A stretch of 37,965 bases of DNA from CAYOVG01 sp964407285. Its GTDB lineage: Bacteria; Desulfobacterota; Syntrophobacteria; Syntrophobacterales; Syntrophobacteraceae. Shown here in pieces: positions 1 to 7,982 of this stretch. Both the position numbers and the translations under genes were made by a program. Position 1 is the first letter of the stretch. Each line of letters begins with the position of its first letter. The stretch spans positions 1-37,965 of the forward strand of contig CAYOVG010000017.1 in assembly GCA_964407285.1 (NCBI GenBank). Direction: 5' to 3'. Under the pieces are notes generated by a model. The model saw only the letters and a program-made list of their open reading frames with translations. It was not told the DNA's origin and did no database searches.

Positions 1-220
1 CTATGCGCACCCCGCCGCGAAGGACCGTGTCCGCCCCCCCGCCGGCAGCTTCGCCTCCACCTTCGCTACGACACACGCCGGGCCGTCTCACGCTCGAACT
101 CCCCCGGCACTCTCATGAACCGGTCAATGGAGTGGAACGGGTCCGAAACATCCCGATTCCGAAATGTCCTGCCTCGAGGAGCCCCGCCCGTAGAGCCCTT
201 CGATGATGGAAAGCCCCACA

Positions 221-251
221 AAACAAAAACGGCCTCTCCCCCGAGGCCGTT
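221..251 (-). terminator. Rho-independent terminator of the chemoreceptor gene
   Basis: Read on the minus strand, a perfect 9-bp stem (AACGGCCTC / GAGGCCGTT) with a 6-nt loop is followed at once by a T-rich tail (TTTGTTTTG). It lies about 125 nt beyond the stop codon of the minus-strand chemoreceptor gene. The plus-strand side is not followed by Ts, so it works in one direction. The remainder of positions 1-374 shows no convincing gene. Confidence 0.85.
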
Positions 252-374
252 CAATCCTAAAGCCACCTGGAACATCGAACCACAAGTTCGTACCCCCTCA
301 CTTGGCGCTTCACGTCCGCTCCCAGGGCCAATGGAAGGGGCAGTCAGGGGGGAACGAATTTACGGCGCGCTGAT

Positions 375-2027
375 CTAGAAGTCTTCAAATTTTCCGTCGT
401 CGAAGGGGATTACCCGTTCGGGGCGCACTTCCCGCACCGCCCTTCGGGGTCCGGCGATTTTCAAGCGCCCGGCCGCCTTGACCGAAGGAGACGGCGCTTT
501 CCCGGCCGGCGAGGGCGAAACGCCGGTAAGGCCCCGCCCCTTATCGGCGGCATTGGGATGAACCACGGCGCCGGGACGACCCGCCTTTTCGCTCCCGCCC
601 ACGATGGCTCCAAGGCTTGCGACGAATTCCTTCATCTGTCCCGCCTGCGCAGTCAGCTCCTCGGATGCGGACGCCGACTCTTCGGCCGTGGAGGCATTCC
701 GCTGAACGACCCTGTCCATTTCGGACACGGCCTTGTTGACCTGCTCGATCCCCTGGGCCTGCTCCTGCGATGCGGCAGAGACATCCGTGACCAGTTCCCT
801 CATCCTGGTCGCGCTTCCACTCACCCTGGCGAACTCCTCGTTCGTCTTTTGAACCAACGCGGACCCATCCTTGACCCGCTTGACCGTCCCTTCGATCATA
901 TCGGCCGTATTCTTCGCCGCCTCGGCGGCGCGGATGGCGAGGTTGCGCACTTCATCCGCGACGACGGCGAACCCGGCCCCGGCCTCTCCGGCCCTTGCAG
1001 CCTCGACCGCCGCGTTCAGCGCCAGCAGGTTGGTCTGGAAAGCGATCTCATCGATGGTCTTGACGATCTTCGAAGTCTCCTCCGACGCCTTCGTAATCTC
1101 GTCCATCGACGATGTCAAACGGGTCATGGAATCGGAGGCCGCCGAGACCACCGAGGCGGTTTCCCGCATGATCCGGTCGGCCTGGCCGGCGTTTTGAGCA
1201 TTGTGTCTCGTCATGGAAGACATCTCCTCGATGGACGCGGATGTCTCCTCGATGGACGCCGCCTGTGCGGAAGCCCCGTCCGCAAGTTCACGGCTCGAGG
1301 ATGAAAGCAGGCCCGCGGCGGAAGCCACCTTGTCGGCGCTATCGGCCAGACCGCTCACGATGCGCCTGATCGGTCCGGATATACTCCGGGCGATCACGGC
1401 GGCAAAGACGAGAACGACGATCAAAACGACGCCGGCCGCAATTCCCAGTTTCTTGTTGATATCCCAGACTTCCTTCGCCACGTCGTCGACGAACACACCG
1501 CTGCCGATGACCCAACCCCAATCGGGAATCCCTTTTACATAGGAAATCTTGAGCTGAGCCTTGGAGGCATCGGGCGGCCAGTAGTAGCGATAGCTGCCGC
1601 TGCCGTTCTTCTTTACGGTATCGATCATATCGGCGAAAAAGCGAACCCCCTTGGCGTCGCGCAGGTCGATGACATTCGCGCCGTTGAGTTTGGGTTGAGT
1701 CGGATGCATGAGCATCTTGCCGTTCATGTCGTTGACCCAGAAATACTGATTGGAATCATAGCGTATATTGATGATGGCTTTGAGGGCCATTTGCCTGGCT
1801 TCCTCGTCGGAGAACTCACCGGCTTTGCCGCGCGCCTGATAGTCGGCCGCCATGGAACTGACGGTCTCCACAAGGCGCCGTGTTTGTTCGCTACGCTCCT
1901 GCATGAGCGTGTCTTCAATGGAGCCGGCACTCATCACGACAACAGCGGCCACGCCCAGCGCAGCCCCGAAGATAAGCAGGTAAATACGTGAAATGATATT
2001 CATACGCGCAAACAACTTTACGACCAT
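375..2027 (-). CDS. Methyl-accepting chemotaxis protein with single Cache sensor domain
   Basis: This is a transmembrane chemoreceptor of 550 residues that would pass periplasmic ligand binding to CheA/CheW. A first membrane segment lies at about residues 10-32. It is followed by a periplasmic single Cache (sCache_2-like) domain at about 35-190, recognisable from the YFWVNDMNGKML and WGWVIGSGVF stretches. A second membrane segment lies at about 195-215, then a short HAMP-like linker and the long helical signalling domain. The conserved hairpin tip is intact (DEIAFQTNLLALNAAVEAAR, then GFAVVADEVRNLA). The start has a strong GGGGGAGG ribosome site just upstream; a second ATG eight codons later has none. 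No che genes lie nearby, so it is an orphan receptor. The C-terminus ends FDDGKFEDF and shows no clear CheR-docking pentapeptide. Ligand unknown; members of this sensor class often bind small organic acids. Confidence 0.95.
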   Translation of the reverse strand: MVVKLFARMNIISRIYLLIFGAALGVAAVVVMSAGSIEDTLMQERSEQTRRLVETVSSMAADYQARGKAGEFSDEEARQMALKAIINIRYDSNQYFWVNDMNGKMLMHPTQPKLNGANVIDLRDAKGVRFFADMIDTVKKNGSGSYRYYWPPDASKAQLKISYVKGIPDWGWVIGSGVFVDDVAKEVWDINKKLGIAAGVVLIVVLVFAAVIARSISGPIRRIVSGLADSADKVASAAGLLSSSSRELADGASAQAASIEETSASIEEMSSMTRHNAQNAGQADRIMRETASVVSAASDSMTRLTSSMDEITKASEETSKIVKTIDEIAFQTNLLALNAAVEAARAGEAGAGFAVVADEVRNLAIRAAEAAKNTADMIEGTVKRVKDGSALVQKTNEEFARVSGSATRMRELVTDVSAASQEQAQGIEQVNKAVSEMDRVVQRNASTAEESASASEELTAQAGQMKEFVASLGAIVGGSEKAGRPGAVVHPNAADKGRGLTGVSPSPAGKAPSPSVKAAGRLKIAGPRRAVREVRPERVIPFDDGKFEDF

Positions 2028-2171
2028 GGCGCCTCCCCCTGTGCGTTCTTCCTCGCTTCCGCCGTGCCGGAAAGAAAATAAGTAAGCAATTCACCCGATT
2101 TATAATGATATGGTTCCGTGAAAAGTAGAATCAGATATATATTACAATACCAGGATAATGTAAAATGTATT

Positions 2172-2197
2172 TTTCATCTTTTTCATTAAAGATGAAA
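2172..2197. repeat. A/T-rich 10-bp inverted repeat
   Basis: TTTCATCTTT (2172-2181) and AAAGATGAAA (2188-2197) form a perfect 10-bp stem with a 6-nt loop, in the A/T-rich region about 145-170 nt upstream of the chemoreceptor start. There is no T-run on either side, so a terminator is unlikely. It could be a protein-binding operator. Confidence 0.5.
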
Positions 2198-2330
2198 TGG
2201 ACGGCAAGCACCTGGAATTCACCGGACCATCACGCCATCCATTCGCCGGGCGTCCCCCGTGGACAGCAGCCCTCTTATGGCCATGGTTCAAAATGGGGTA
2301 ACACTTAAGCCGTCGCCCCCACAAAGCTTG

Positions 2331-2400
2331 TCCCCGCGCAGGCGTGGAGCGGGGATCCGGGAAACCTCGAAAACCCCGGGCTCCCGCCCGCGGGGGAATG
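2331..2400. repeat. Dispersed GC-rich palindromic repeat (REP-like)
   Basis: The segment contains TCCCCGC / GCGGGGA (2331-2337 and 2349-2355) and then a second G/C palindrome ending in GGGGGAATGACG. Elements of this CCCGCG...GCGGGAATGAC type are common intergenic repeats in proteobacteria. When translated they give the familiar spurious Arg-rich peptide ending in GNDD. It probably has no coding role. Confidence 0.55.
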
Positions 2401-2707
2401 ACGATGAATCCTTTCAAGTGTTATCTCAAACACATGGCTTATGAACCATGCCAAATCCAGTAGAATCCAGGGGTCGCAAGCATCTTCTCCGGGAACCGGC
2501 GGCTTCACAGGGCGCTCCTCCATGACGGCGATGGTCCCCTGGAGCGCCCGGATGCTTCTCCGGCCAACGGCTCCGGACCAGGACACGCTCGTACCGCCAT
2601 TCCCGTATATTTCCCGTCGCTTCTACGTAACCAGCGCTTTTCCCCAATTCAGATGTTGACATGGAGCCGCAACGGCTTTCACTTGTGTATAGCATTCAGA
2701 AGGGCTT

Positions 2708-2983
2708 ATGCCCACGGGGAGGACCGCGCATGTGAGAGGTTTCCAGGCGATGTCGCTGCCGGTGTTGTTGCTTGCCGCCGCCGTAACGATCGAACCGGCG
2801 GTTCCGGCTGCCGAACTGGGTCATTCGAGCAGCCTGCGGGGTCGGGGAGGCAAGCTGCCCGAAGCGTCGCCGCCCCGGCTTATTCCGGGCACGGGCGTTA
2901 TCCGGCGCGTTGTTCCGCGGGACGCGCGGGTCGATCGCCCTCCCCCTCCGGCGAATCTTAAGATGCCTACTGGAGATCAGTGA
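2708..2983 (+). CDS. Small putative secreted protein, first gene of the envelope operon
   Basis: This 91-residue open frame is not a recognised family. It begins with a short basic segment, then a hydrophobic run (SLPVLLLAAAVTI) and an Ala-rich stretch that could be a Sec signal-peptide cleavage region near residue 35. The rest is Pro/Arg/Gly-rich and probably unstructured. An AGAAGG sequence sits 4 nt before the ATG; an alternative in-frame ATG at 2750 has a weaker site. Its stop codon lies 14 nt before the ATG of the next gene, which fits an operon. The composition is G/C-driven and the protein is short, so it may be non-coding. The case for it rests on the signal-peptide-like start and the spacing. 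Confidence 0.4.
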   Translation: MPTGRTAHVRGFQAMSLPVLLLAAAVTIEPAVPAAELGHSSSLRGRGGKLPEASPPRLIPGTGVIRRVVPRDARVDRPPPPANLKMPTGDQ

Positions 2984-2997
2984 AAGGAGTCTCGCTC

Positions 2998-4635
2998 ATG
3001 AAATGGACCCCGGTGGCGACGGCAGCGCTGGTACTGGTTATCCTGGCCTACGGCCTGAGTTTGGTCGCGCGCGAGAACATCAAGGTAGCTCCGTGGGCCG
3101 AGACCGCCACGGAAGGACGTCTGCACTACCAGATGAAAAACACCACCCGTTTTGCGGGGGACCCGGAACAGGTGCGCCGGGCCGTATGGCGGGCCGTCTA
3201 TCTCGAGGATGCGCCGCCCGCTTACGCATCGCCGAGCCAGGGCGGGTGGATGGAAGAGATTCGCGCCCAACTCCGGATAGGGCAACCCATCCGGCATGTG
3301 GTGGTCCTGCCGGCCGAAGGCGAATCGGCGCCGGCATGGGCGCTGCCGGGAGCCTACTGGGCTGCCTACTCCGGCAGTCCAGCGGTTTTTGTCGGCATCG
3401 ATCAACTTGGCCCTGAAGCAGGGGATGTTCTGCGGCGCCACAAAGTTCCGATTTTTGTGCTCGCGCCCGAATCAGCTATTTCGGACCGGGTATTCCAACA
3501 GATTATGGAGATAGGACCGGTCCAAAGGATTGCCGGGGATAATCCGGCGGAGCACGCGGTACGGATTGCGGAGTTCCGCGACCGAAACAGCGGCTTTGGG
3601 TGGGGGCGCACGTACGAGCAGCGCGACGGCTACTTCGAGTACGTGGTCGCCGCGCCCTCCGAAGCCCGCCAGGCTCTGGCCGCGCTGCCGCTTGCCCGTT
3701 CCAACGCCGCGGCCCTGCTTTACGCGGGCGACGACGGCGGCGTCCCGGCCGAATTGGACCGTTACGCCTGGCGCCAGCGAGCCGACTGGTTCGTGACTCC
3801 GTCCGAGGGACCTTTCCGCCATTTCTGGATTGTGGGCGACCGTGTCAGCTACGCCGCCCAGTCGCGTCTGGATCACGCGCTGGAAAAGGGTCCTTATCCC
3901 AGCCGGGGACCTACGGCGTTCGGCCCGACCGAAGCATTGCTCACCGTATTCATCGCCCTGGGCTGGGCGTGCGCCGTCTTCGTGTTTCTTCACGGCCTGC
4001 GACTGCTGCCCGAAGTGTCGCCGGGCATGCGCATAGCCTGGACGATGACAGCCTTGCTGACCCCTCTGCTGGGGGTCATTCTCTACCTTGCCGCTTATCG
4101 CCACCCGAAGCTGAATCCCGGAGAAAAGCACCCTCAATTCCTTCGCGCGGGCGCGATCACGGCAGCCGCCGCCACCGCCATGGGCTTCGGCTACGGTGCT
4201 CCGCTGATGATCGTCATCGGCTACGCTTTCGTCTGGTTCGGCTTTCCACTGTTTTTCGGCCCCTGGGCCGATGGCGTGGAGTTCCTGTTCGGGGCGGGAA
4301 TGGTGCTGATGATGGTCGCGATGTGGGCCGGGGCGATCCTGACGGCCTGGCTACTGGTTCAACTCCCGATGTGGCGCATGATGATGCCGGGCATGCCCGT
4401 CGGACGGGCGGCCCTGCGCACACTGGCTGTTACGACGGTCAGTATGAGCGCCGTCAGCCTGGGAATGATGACCATGGCCTGGTGGATGCAGATGTTCAAA
4501 CTGCCGATGATGCCCGGAGAGGATGAAATCCTGTGGTTCGGCGCGATGTGGCTGGCGTCCTTCATCGGTTTCCTCATCGCATGGCCGCTCAACTACCCGC
4601 TCGTGCGCACAGGCTTCAAGATGGGAGGGATGTAA
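2998..4635 (+). CDS. Membrane protein with CWB2-like repeats and DUF4396-like C-terminus
   Basis: A 545-residue protein of unknown function. A signal-anchor helix occupies residues 3-24. About 280 residues then lie outside the membrane and resemble the cell-wall-binding repeat 2 fold (PF04122). They show alternating hydrophobic strands (VVVLPAEGE, PAVFVGID, PIFVLAPE) and the family's typical junction RIAGDNPAEHAVRIAE, followed by a second, weaker copy. From about residue 300 there are six or seven membrane helices. The last 90 residues match the DUF4396 pattern, ending AWPLNYPLVRTGFKMG. The membrane part is methionine-rich (MMMPGMP, GMMTMAWWMQMF), which could mean soft-metal binding. The ATG at 2998 is chosen because AAAGGAG lies 8 nt upstream; an in-frame GTG at 2980 lies before this site. 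Its stop is 2 nt from the next ATG. Domain matches are by eye. Confidence 0.7.
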   Translation: MKWTPVATAALVLVILAYGLSLVARENIKVAPWAETATEGRLHYQMKNTTRFAGDPEQVRRAVWRAVYLEDAPPAYASPSQGGWMEEIRAQLRIGQPIRHVVVLPAEGESAPAWALPGAYWAAYSGSPAVFVGIDQLGPEAGDVLRRHKVPIFVLAPESAISDRVFQQIMEIGPVQRIAGDNPAEHAVRIAEFRDRNSGFGWGRTYEQRDGYFEYVVAAPSEARQALAALPLARSNAAALLYAGDDGGVPAELDRYAWRQRADWFVTPSEGPFRHFWIVGDRVSYAAQSRLDHALEKGPYPSRGPTAFGPTEALLTVFIALGWACAVFVFLHGLRLLPEVSPGMRIAWTMTALLTPLLGVILYLAAYRHPKLNPGEKHPQFLRAGAITAAAATAMGFGYGAPLMIVIGYAFVWFGFPLFFGPWADGVEFLFGAGMVLMMVAMWAGAILTAWLLVQLPMWRMMMPGMPVGRAALRTLAVTTVSMSAVSLGMMTMAWWMQMFKLPMMPGEDEILWFGAMWLASFIGFLIAWPLNYPLVRTGFKMGGM

Positions 4636-4637
4636 CC

Positions 4638-5876
4638 ATGAGAATCCTACCGGTCCTCTATATCGGCCTGGCCCTTATAAGCGGCTGCGGCAATACAGCC
4701 GGAGCCCCCCTCACGCAGGCGGCCAGTCCCCCAGCCGAGGCCACGGCGACCGCCTACACCACGCGGATTCCCGGCTCCAACCCGGAAATGCAGGCCATCG
4801 CCCTGGCCCAGGCCGTCTACCCGGCCACGCGCGAGGAAAATGCAGCCGGGGCGATCATCCTGGCTCCCCAGGACGCTCCACTTGCTTTCACCGCCATGCA
4901 CCGCATCACCCACATGCCGGTCAATGCGCCACTGCTCTACCTGAACCCCCAGGGACTGCTCAGCGAGGCGACAAAACAGGAGATGAAACGGTTGCGCCCC
5001 GACGGAGTCGTGCAAGACGGCCGTGTACAGGTCTTCATCGTCGGGGATACGGACCCTTCGGTGCGCCGGGCAGTCGAGGATGAACTCAAGTACGAAGCGC
5101 GCGAGTTTCGCACCAATGATCCGGTCGAACTGGCCGAAGTGCTCGATCGCTGGCAGGCGGCGATCAAGGCCGATCACCCTGACGAGGTGATCGTCTCGGC
5201 CCTGGACCACCCGGAGGGCATCGCCCACGGGATGGGCGCCATGGGGTGGAACGCCCACATGGGTAAGGGCTTCGCCTGGGTGAACAGCCAATCCATACCC
5301 GAGGCCACACACAAGATCCTGAGACGCCGCTGGGGAGAGGACGGCGCCTACATTTACCTGACGGGCGGTCCCGAGGTGATTTCGCACGAGGTGGCGCGGA
5401 GTCTTTCTCAGTATGGGCTGGTCCACCGCATTCATGGCGAAGACATCTTCGCCACCAACTCCGTCAATGCAGGCTACAAGGACTTTGGACGCAACTTCGG
5501 CTGGTGGTGGGGCTGGGAAGGACGCAGTTTCGACTGGGGGATCTCCCAGGCCGGGCATAATTTCATATTCGCAAGCGCCGACGATATACTCGGCGCAATC
5601 CCCTCGGTGCTGTTGGGGCATATGGGCAAGCACGGTCCGCTGCTGCTGGTGCGGAGCGACGGCGCGCCCGAGCCGGTCGAGCGCTACCTCGAAATGGTTC
5701 GCCCGTTTGTAAGTGGTCCAACCGAGACGATCCGCAACCACGGCTGGATCATCGGCGACGAGGAACGTATTGCCCTGGCCACGCAACGGCAGATTCATCG
5801 CCTGCTGTCGCCCAGCGGAGTAGACGCGCAGCCGCCGGCGTCGCGACAGGCCACGCAGGCAAAAAAGGAGCCCTAA
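4638..5876 (+). CDS. Lipoprotein with divergent CWB2-like repeats
   Basis: A 412-residue predicted lipoprotein. The start MRILPVLYIGLALISGC has a type II signal peptide with lipobox I-S-G-C, so Cys17 would be lipidated. The mature part begins with a low-complexity Ala/Pro/Thr linker, then shows repeats like those in its upstream partner: AAGAIILAPQDAPLAF, APLLYLNPQGLLSEATK, VQVFIVGDTDPSVRRAVE. Further copies follow, with YIYLTGGPEVISHEV, a RIHGEDIFATNSV junction, and LLLVRSDGAPEPVERYLE plus GWIIGDEERIA. This strand-turn-strand pattern with a terminal R-x-x-G-x-D/N-x-x-x-T-N/A motif recalls CWB2. A tryptophan cluster (FGWWWGWEG) stands out near residue 290. It abuts the membrane protein upstream (2 nt) and the small protein downstream (1 nt). 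The lipid anchor suggests outer-membrane or periplasmic location. Function unknown. Confidence 0.7.
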   Translation: MRILPVLYIGLALISGCGNTAGAPLTQAASPPAEATATAYTTRIPGSNPEMQAIALAQAVYPATREENAAGAIILAPQDAPLAFTAMHRITHMPVNAPLLYLNPQGLLSEATKQEMKRLRPDGVVQDGRVQVFIVGDTDPSVRRAVEDELKYEAREFRTNDPVELAEVLDRWQAAIKADHPDEVIVSALDHPEGIAHGMGAMGWNAHMGKGFAWVNSQSIPEATHKILRRRWGEDGAYIYLTGGPEVISHEVARSLSQYGLVHRIHGEDIFATNSVNAGYKDFGRNFGWWWGWEGRSFDWGISQAGHNFIFASADDILGAIPSVLLGHMGKHGPLLLVRSDGAPEPVERYLEMVRPFVSGPTETIRNHGWIIGDEERIALATQRQIHRLLSPSGVDAQPPASRQATQAKKEP

Positions 5877-5877
5877 C

Positions 5878-6240
5878 ATGGAATATGCACATGACAAGCG
5901 TGAAAACCGTGTACGCCGCGAGCAGGGCGACGACACGGGCGGGCAGCGCTACATGACCCGGATTCCCTTGGTGAACGAGTTGGAGGGAGAGCCCATTTAC
6001 AGCCCGTCAATCCACCGCGGAGCCTTGCTGGGAGCGGTGCTCGGAGGGATTGTGTCGGGTGTGGTCGCCTGGGGCATCGCAGCCGGATTCCTGCCCATTG
6101 CCGGACTTGGACAGTTTTCCGCTTCGGGCGCGGGCGTGGCCACATTCGCGGGCGCCGGAACCGGCCTGGCCCTGGGCGGCCTGATCGGCTCGCTGATCCC
6201 GCTTTACCAACTGCCCAAGCGGCGAATCAACAAGGTCTGA
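5878..6240 (+). CDS. Small glycine-rich membrane protein, last gene of the envelope operon
   Basis: A 120-residue protein with a charged, polar first 45 residues (many Asp, Glu and Arg). Two Gly/Ala-rich hydrophobic segments follow, at about residues 48-70 (ALLGAVLGGIVSGVVAWGIA) and 82-108. They are rich in GxxxG spacing, as in glycine-zipper membrane proteins that oligomerise. The C-terminus is basic (PKRRINKV). The ATG follows the lipoprotein stop by a single base, so translation is probably coupled and the product likely works with the two larger envelope proteins. I recognise no family beyond the general glycine-zipper pattern. Confidence 0.65.
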   Translation: MEYAHDKRENRVRREQGDDTGGQRYMTRIPLVNELEGEPIYSPSIHRGALLGAVLGGIVSGVVAWGIAAGFLPIAGLGQFSASGAGVATFAGAGTGLALGGLIGSLIPLYQLPKRRINKV

Positions 6241-6258
6241 ACGTCACGCGGCATCGTC

Positions 6259-6288
6259 GCGGCTCCCGATGCCGATGTAGGGAGCCGC
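6259..6288 (+). terminator. Stem-loop after the envelope operon
   Basis: GCGGCTCCC (6259-6267) and GGGAGCCGC (6280-6288) form a perfect 9-bp stem with a 12-nt loop, 18 nt after the last operon stop. It lies between convergent genes. No T-tract follows, so termination is only likely, not certain; it may instead protect the mRNA 3' end. Confidence 0.5.
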
Positions 6289-6453
6289 CGCCACAGGCGT
6301 CCAACAGGACGCGATGACGGATCAAAACCGGAAATCAAATGCTTCCGTCACGTGCACGTGGGAACGACGGTTGAAATCGTTGAGAACCGCATGCGCGGGT
6401 TCATGATCGGGGACCATGAGAGCAAGCCGATGCGGTCCACCACGCTCGGGCTG

Positions 6454-6882
6454 TCAGCCCCGAACGTTGATGAACAATAATACAAACGCTATCACCGCGG
6501 CCGCCAGCAAGCCGACAATCAGCACGCCGATCAGCCTTATGGGAGTGCTGATTTTCAATCCCTTTTGCTCCAATTTCTTGTAGGCTGCGTGGTAGCGCCA
6601 GAACCCCACAACAAACATGAATCCTCCCGCGACGATCAGAATGGCGCCTATGGAACCGGTAATCAAGGGATGATCCAACGAACCGAGCAGCTTTACTATC
6701 GCCAAACCGCCTGCCGTAGCCGCCAGGCCCGTTCTTATCCATGCGCTCAAGGTCCGCTCATTGGCAAGAACTGTGCGCCAATGGGCCCAATCGGTGCGAT
6801 CCTCCGCCAGTTCCGTCCGGCTTCCGGCAGACCCGGGCGCATTATCCGCCTGCTGTTTTCTGTCCTCCTGTCCGTTGCTCAT
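6454..6882 (-). CDS. DUF202 (YidH-like) small membrane protein
   Basis: A 142-residue inner-membrane protein of the DUF202 family. The family signature is clear: LANERTLSAWIRTGLAATAG, followed by three membrane helices at about residues 55-75, 80-105 and 118-140. The first 40 residues are polar and acidic. The family's function is not established. The ATG at 6882 is preferred because the reading frame upstream (GTG at 7008) adds residues that do not look like the family; no strong ribosome site is visible for either. It is a single gene, convergent with the envelope operon. Confidence 0.85.
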   Translation of the reverse strand: MSNGQEDRKQQADNAPGSAGSRTELAEDRTDWAHWRTVLANERTLSAWIRTGLAATAGGLAIVKLLGSLDHPLITGSIGAILIVAGGFMFVVGFWRYHAAYKKLEQKGLKISTPIRLIGVLIVGLLAAAVIAFVLLFINVRG

Positions 6883-7025
6883 GATAAAAATATAAGTCGG
6901 ATCAATCAGAATCGCTTTCCACCAGGTTGCTTCGCAACCGCTTTCCCCTACCTTCGCAAGCCCTTCAATCACCGGTTGCCGCCGGACGCGCTCCATCTCT
7001 CCAACCACATCCGCTTACCCGTGAA

Positions 7026-7081
7026 AAATGGACTGCCGGCCGAATGAATTTTCTCCCGAATGTCCGGCCGGCAGTCCATTT
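7026..7081. repeat. Perfect 17-bp inverted repeat
   Basis: AAATGGACTGCCGGCCG (7026-7042) is repeated inverted at 7065-7081 with a 22-nt A/T-rich loop. It sits between divergent genes, so it does not mark a gene end in either direction. It may be an operator, a mobile-element remnant, or a structured RNA. Confidence 0.75.
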
Positions 7082-7110
7082 ACACGCACAAAGGAACGGA
7101 GCACAGAAAT

Positions 7111-7131
7111 TGGCGGTTTCAAAAACCGCCA
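7111..7131. repeat. 9-bp stem, 3-nt loop inverted repeat
   Basis: TGGCGGTTT (7111-7119) and AAACCGCCA (7123-7131) form a perfect hairpin only 30 nt after the 17-bp inverted repeat. There is no T-run on either strand. It may be part of the same regulatory or mobile unit. Confidence 0.5.
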
Positions 7132-7319
7132 TAGCCTGATAAAGATACTGTCGGCTGTTAATGACGCCGCCCGGCTACCTGCTGCCTGCCGGATGCGCCG
7201 CCAAAGGTTTCGGCGCCGTAAGGTGGAAACGGGAAAGGCATGAGAAGGCGGGAAACTCCCTAACGGGTGCTTAACTTATATTGAAGCAGCATAGAACAGG
7301 AAAAGGATGGACGATCCCA

Positions 7320-7919
7320 ATGACGACGATCAACCGTGAAGGCAGGATAGAACGAAAGACCAAGGAGACCGATATTTCCCTGACTCTCGCCCTGGACGGG
7401 CGGGGTGACGTGAAGCTGGAAACGGGAGTCCCGTTCCTCGACCATATGCTGACGCTTTTCTCCGTGCACGGACAGTTCGACCTGGACCTCAGGGCGCGTG
7501 GGGACCTGGAAGTGGACGCGCACCATACCGTGGAAGATATCGGCATCTGCCTCGGAGGCGCTTTGTCGAAAGCGCTGGGAGACCGGACCGGCATACGGCG
7601 CTACGGACATGCGGTGATTCCCATGGACGAGACGAAAGCGATGGTGACCCTGGATCTCTCCGGACGGCCCTACCTGGTGTACCAGGCGCCGCCCCCGGCG
7701 TGGAAGGTCGGGCAGTTCGAAACGGAACTCGTTCCGGAGTTCTTTCGGGCCTTCTGCCAACATGGGGGCGTAACTCTGCACATCGAGGTCCCCTATGGGA
7801 GCAACACCCACCACGTGATCGAAGCTGTTTTCAAAGCCTGGGGGAGGGCCCTGGACGAGGCGACCCGGATCGACGAGCGGCGCAGGGGCATGATTCCCTC
7901 GTCCAAGGGAGTCCTGTGA
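7320..7919 (+). CDS. hisB: Imidazoleglycerol-phosphate dehydratase
   Basis: Converts imidazole glycerol phosphate to imidazole acetol phosphate in histidine synthesis; cytoplasmic, manganese-dependent. From the ATG at 7320 the protein is 199 residues, the usual length of the monofunctional enzyme. Conserved metal and substrate motifs are present: GVPFLDHML, DAHHTVEDIGICLG, GHAVIPMDE, and NTHHVIEAVFKAWGRAL near the C-terminus. The N-terminus (INREGRIERKTKETDISL) is typical. An in-frame TTG at 7281 is possible but adds residues unlike the family; AAAGGA lies rather far (about 11 nt) upstream of the chosen ATG. No other his genes lie in the window, so it is separated from the rest of the pathway here. 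Confidence 0.96.
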   Translation: MTTINREGRIERKTKETDISLTLALDGRGDVKLETGVPFLDHMLTLFSVHGQFDLDLRARGDLEVDAHHTVEDIGICLGGALSKALGDRTGIRRYGHAVIPMDETKAMVTLDLSGRPYLVYQAPPPAWKVGQFETELVPEFFRAFCQHGGVTLHIEVPYGSNTHHVIEAVFKAWGRALDEATRIDERRRGMIPSSKGVL

Positions 7920-7982
7920 TCCGAGGCCGCCGCAGGCGCCGTGCCGTAACGAAGACCACTACGCGGGAGGCGGCGTGAAAGC

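Larger units (their letters stand above)
2028..2707. other. Gene-free stretch upstream of the chemoreceptor and envelope operon
   Basis: About 680 bases between divergent genes. The part next to the chemoreceptor (2080-2200) is A/T-rich and must hold its promoter. It also contains a 10-bp inverted repeat (2172-2197). The middle carries a G/C-rich dispersed repeat (2331-2400). I see no convincing coding region: open frames here translate into low-complexity Arg/Gly/Pro sequence typical of read-through of repeats. Confidence 0.6.
6883..7319. other. Gene-free stretch between the DUF202 gene and hisB
   Basis: About 440 bases between divergent genes, holding both promoters. It contains two perfect inverted repeats (7026-7081 and 7111-7131, listed separately). 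No open frame here resembles a protein. Confidence 0.6.

Noticed and set aside
2656..2693. TTGACA followed by TATAGC as promoter of the envelope operon
   Set aside because: The spacing (26 nt) is far from the 16-18 nt needed, and the -10 would be too close to the first ATG.
4647..5936. A 429-codon minus-strand open frame opposite the lipoprotein gene
   Set aside because: The plus frame has a lipobox signal peptide, repeated strand motifs and operon spacing; the minus frame has none of these.
6349..6360. 12-nt palindrome CACGTGCACGTG between convergent genes
   Set aside because: Too short, and away from any promoter; it may occur by chance in G/C-rich DNA.
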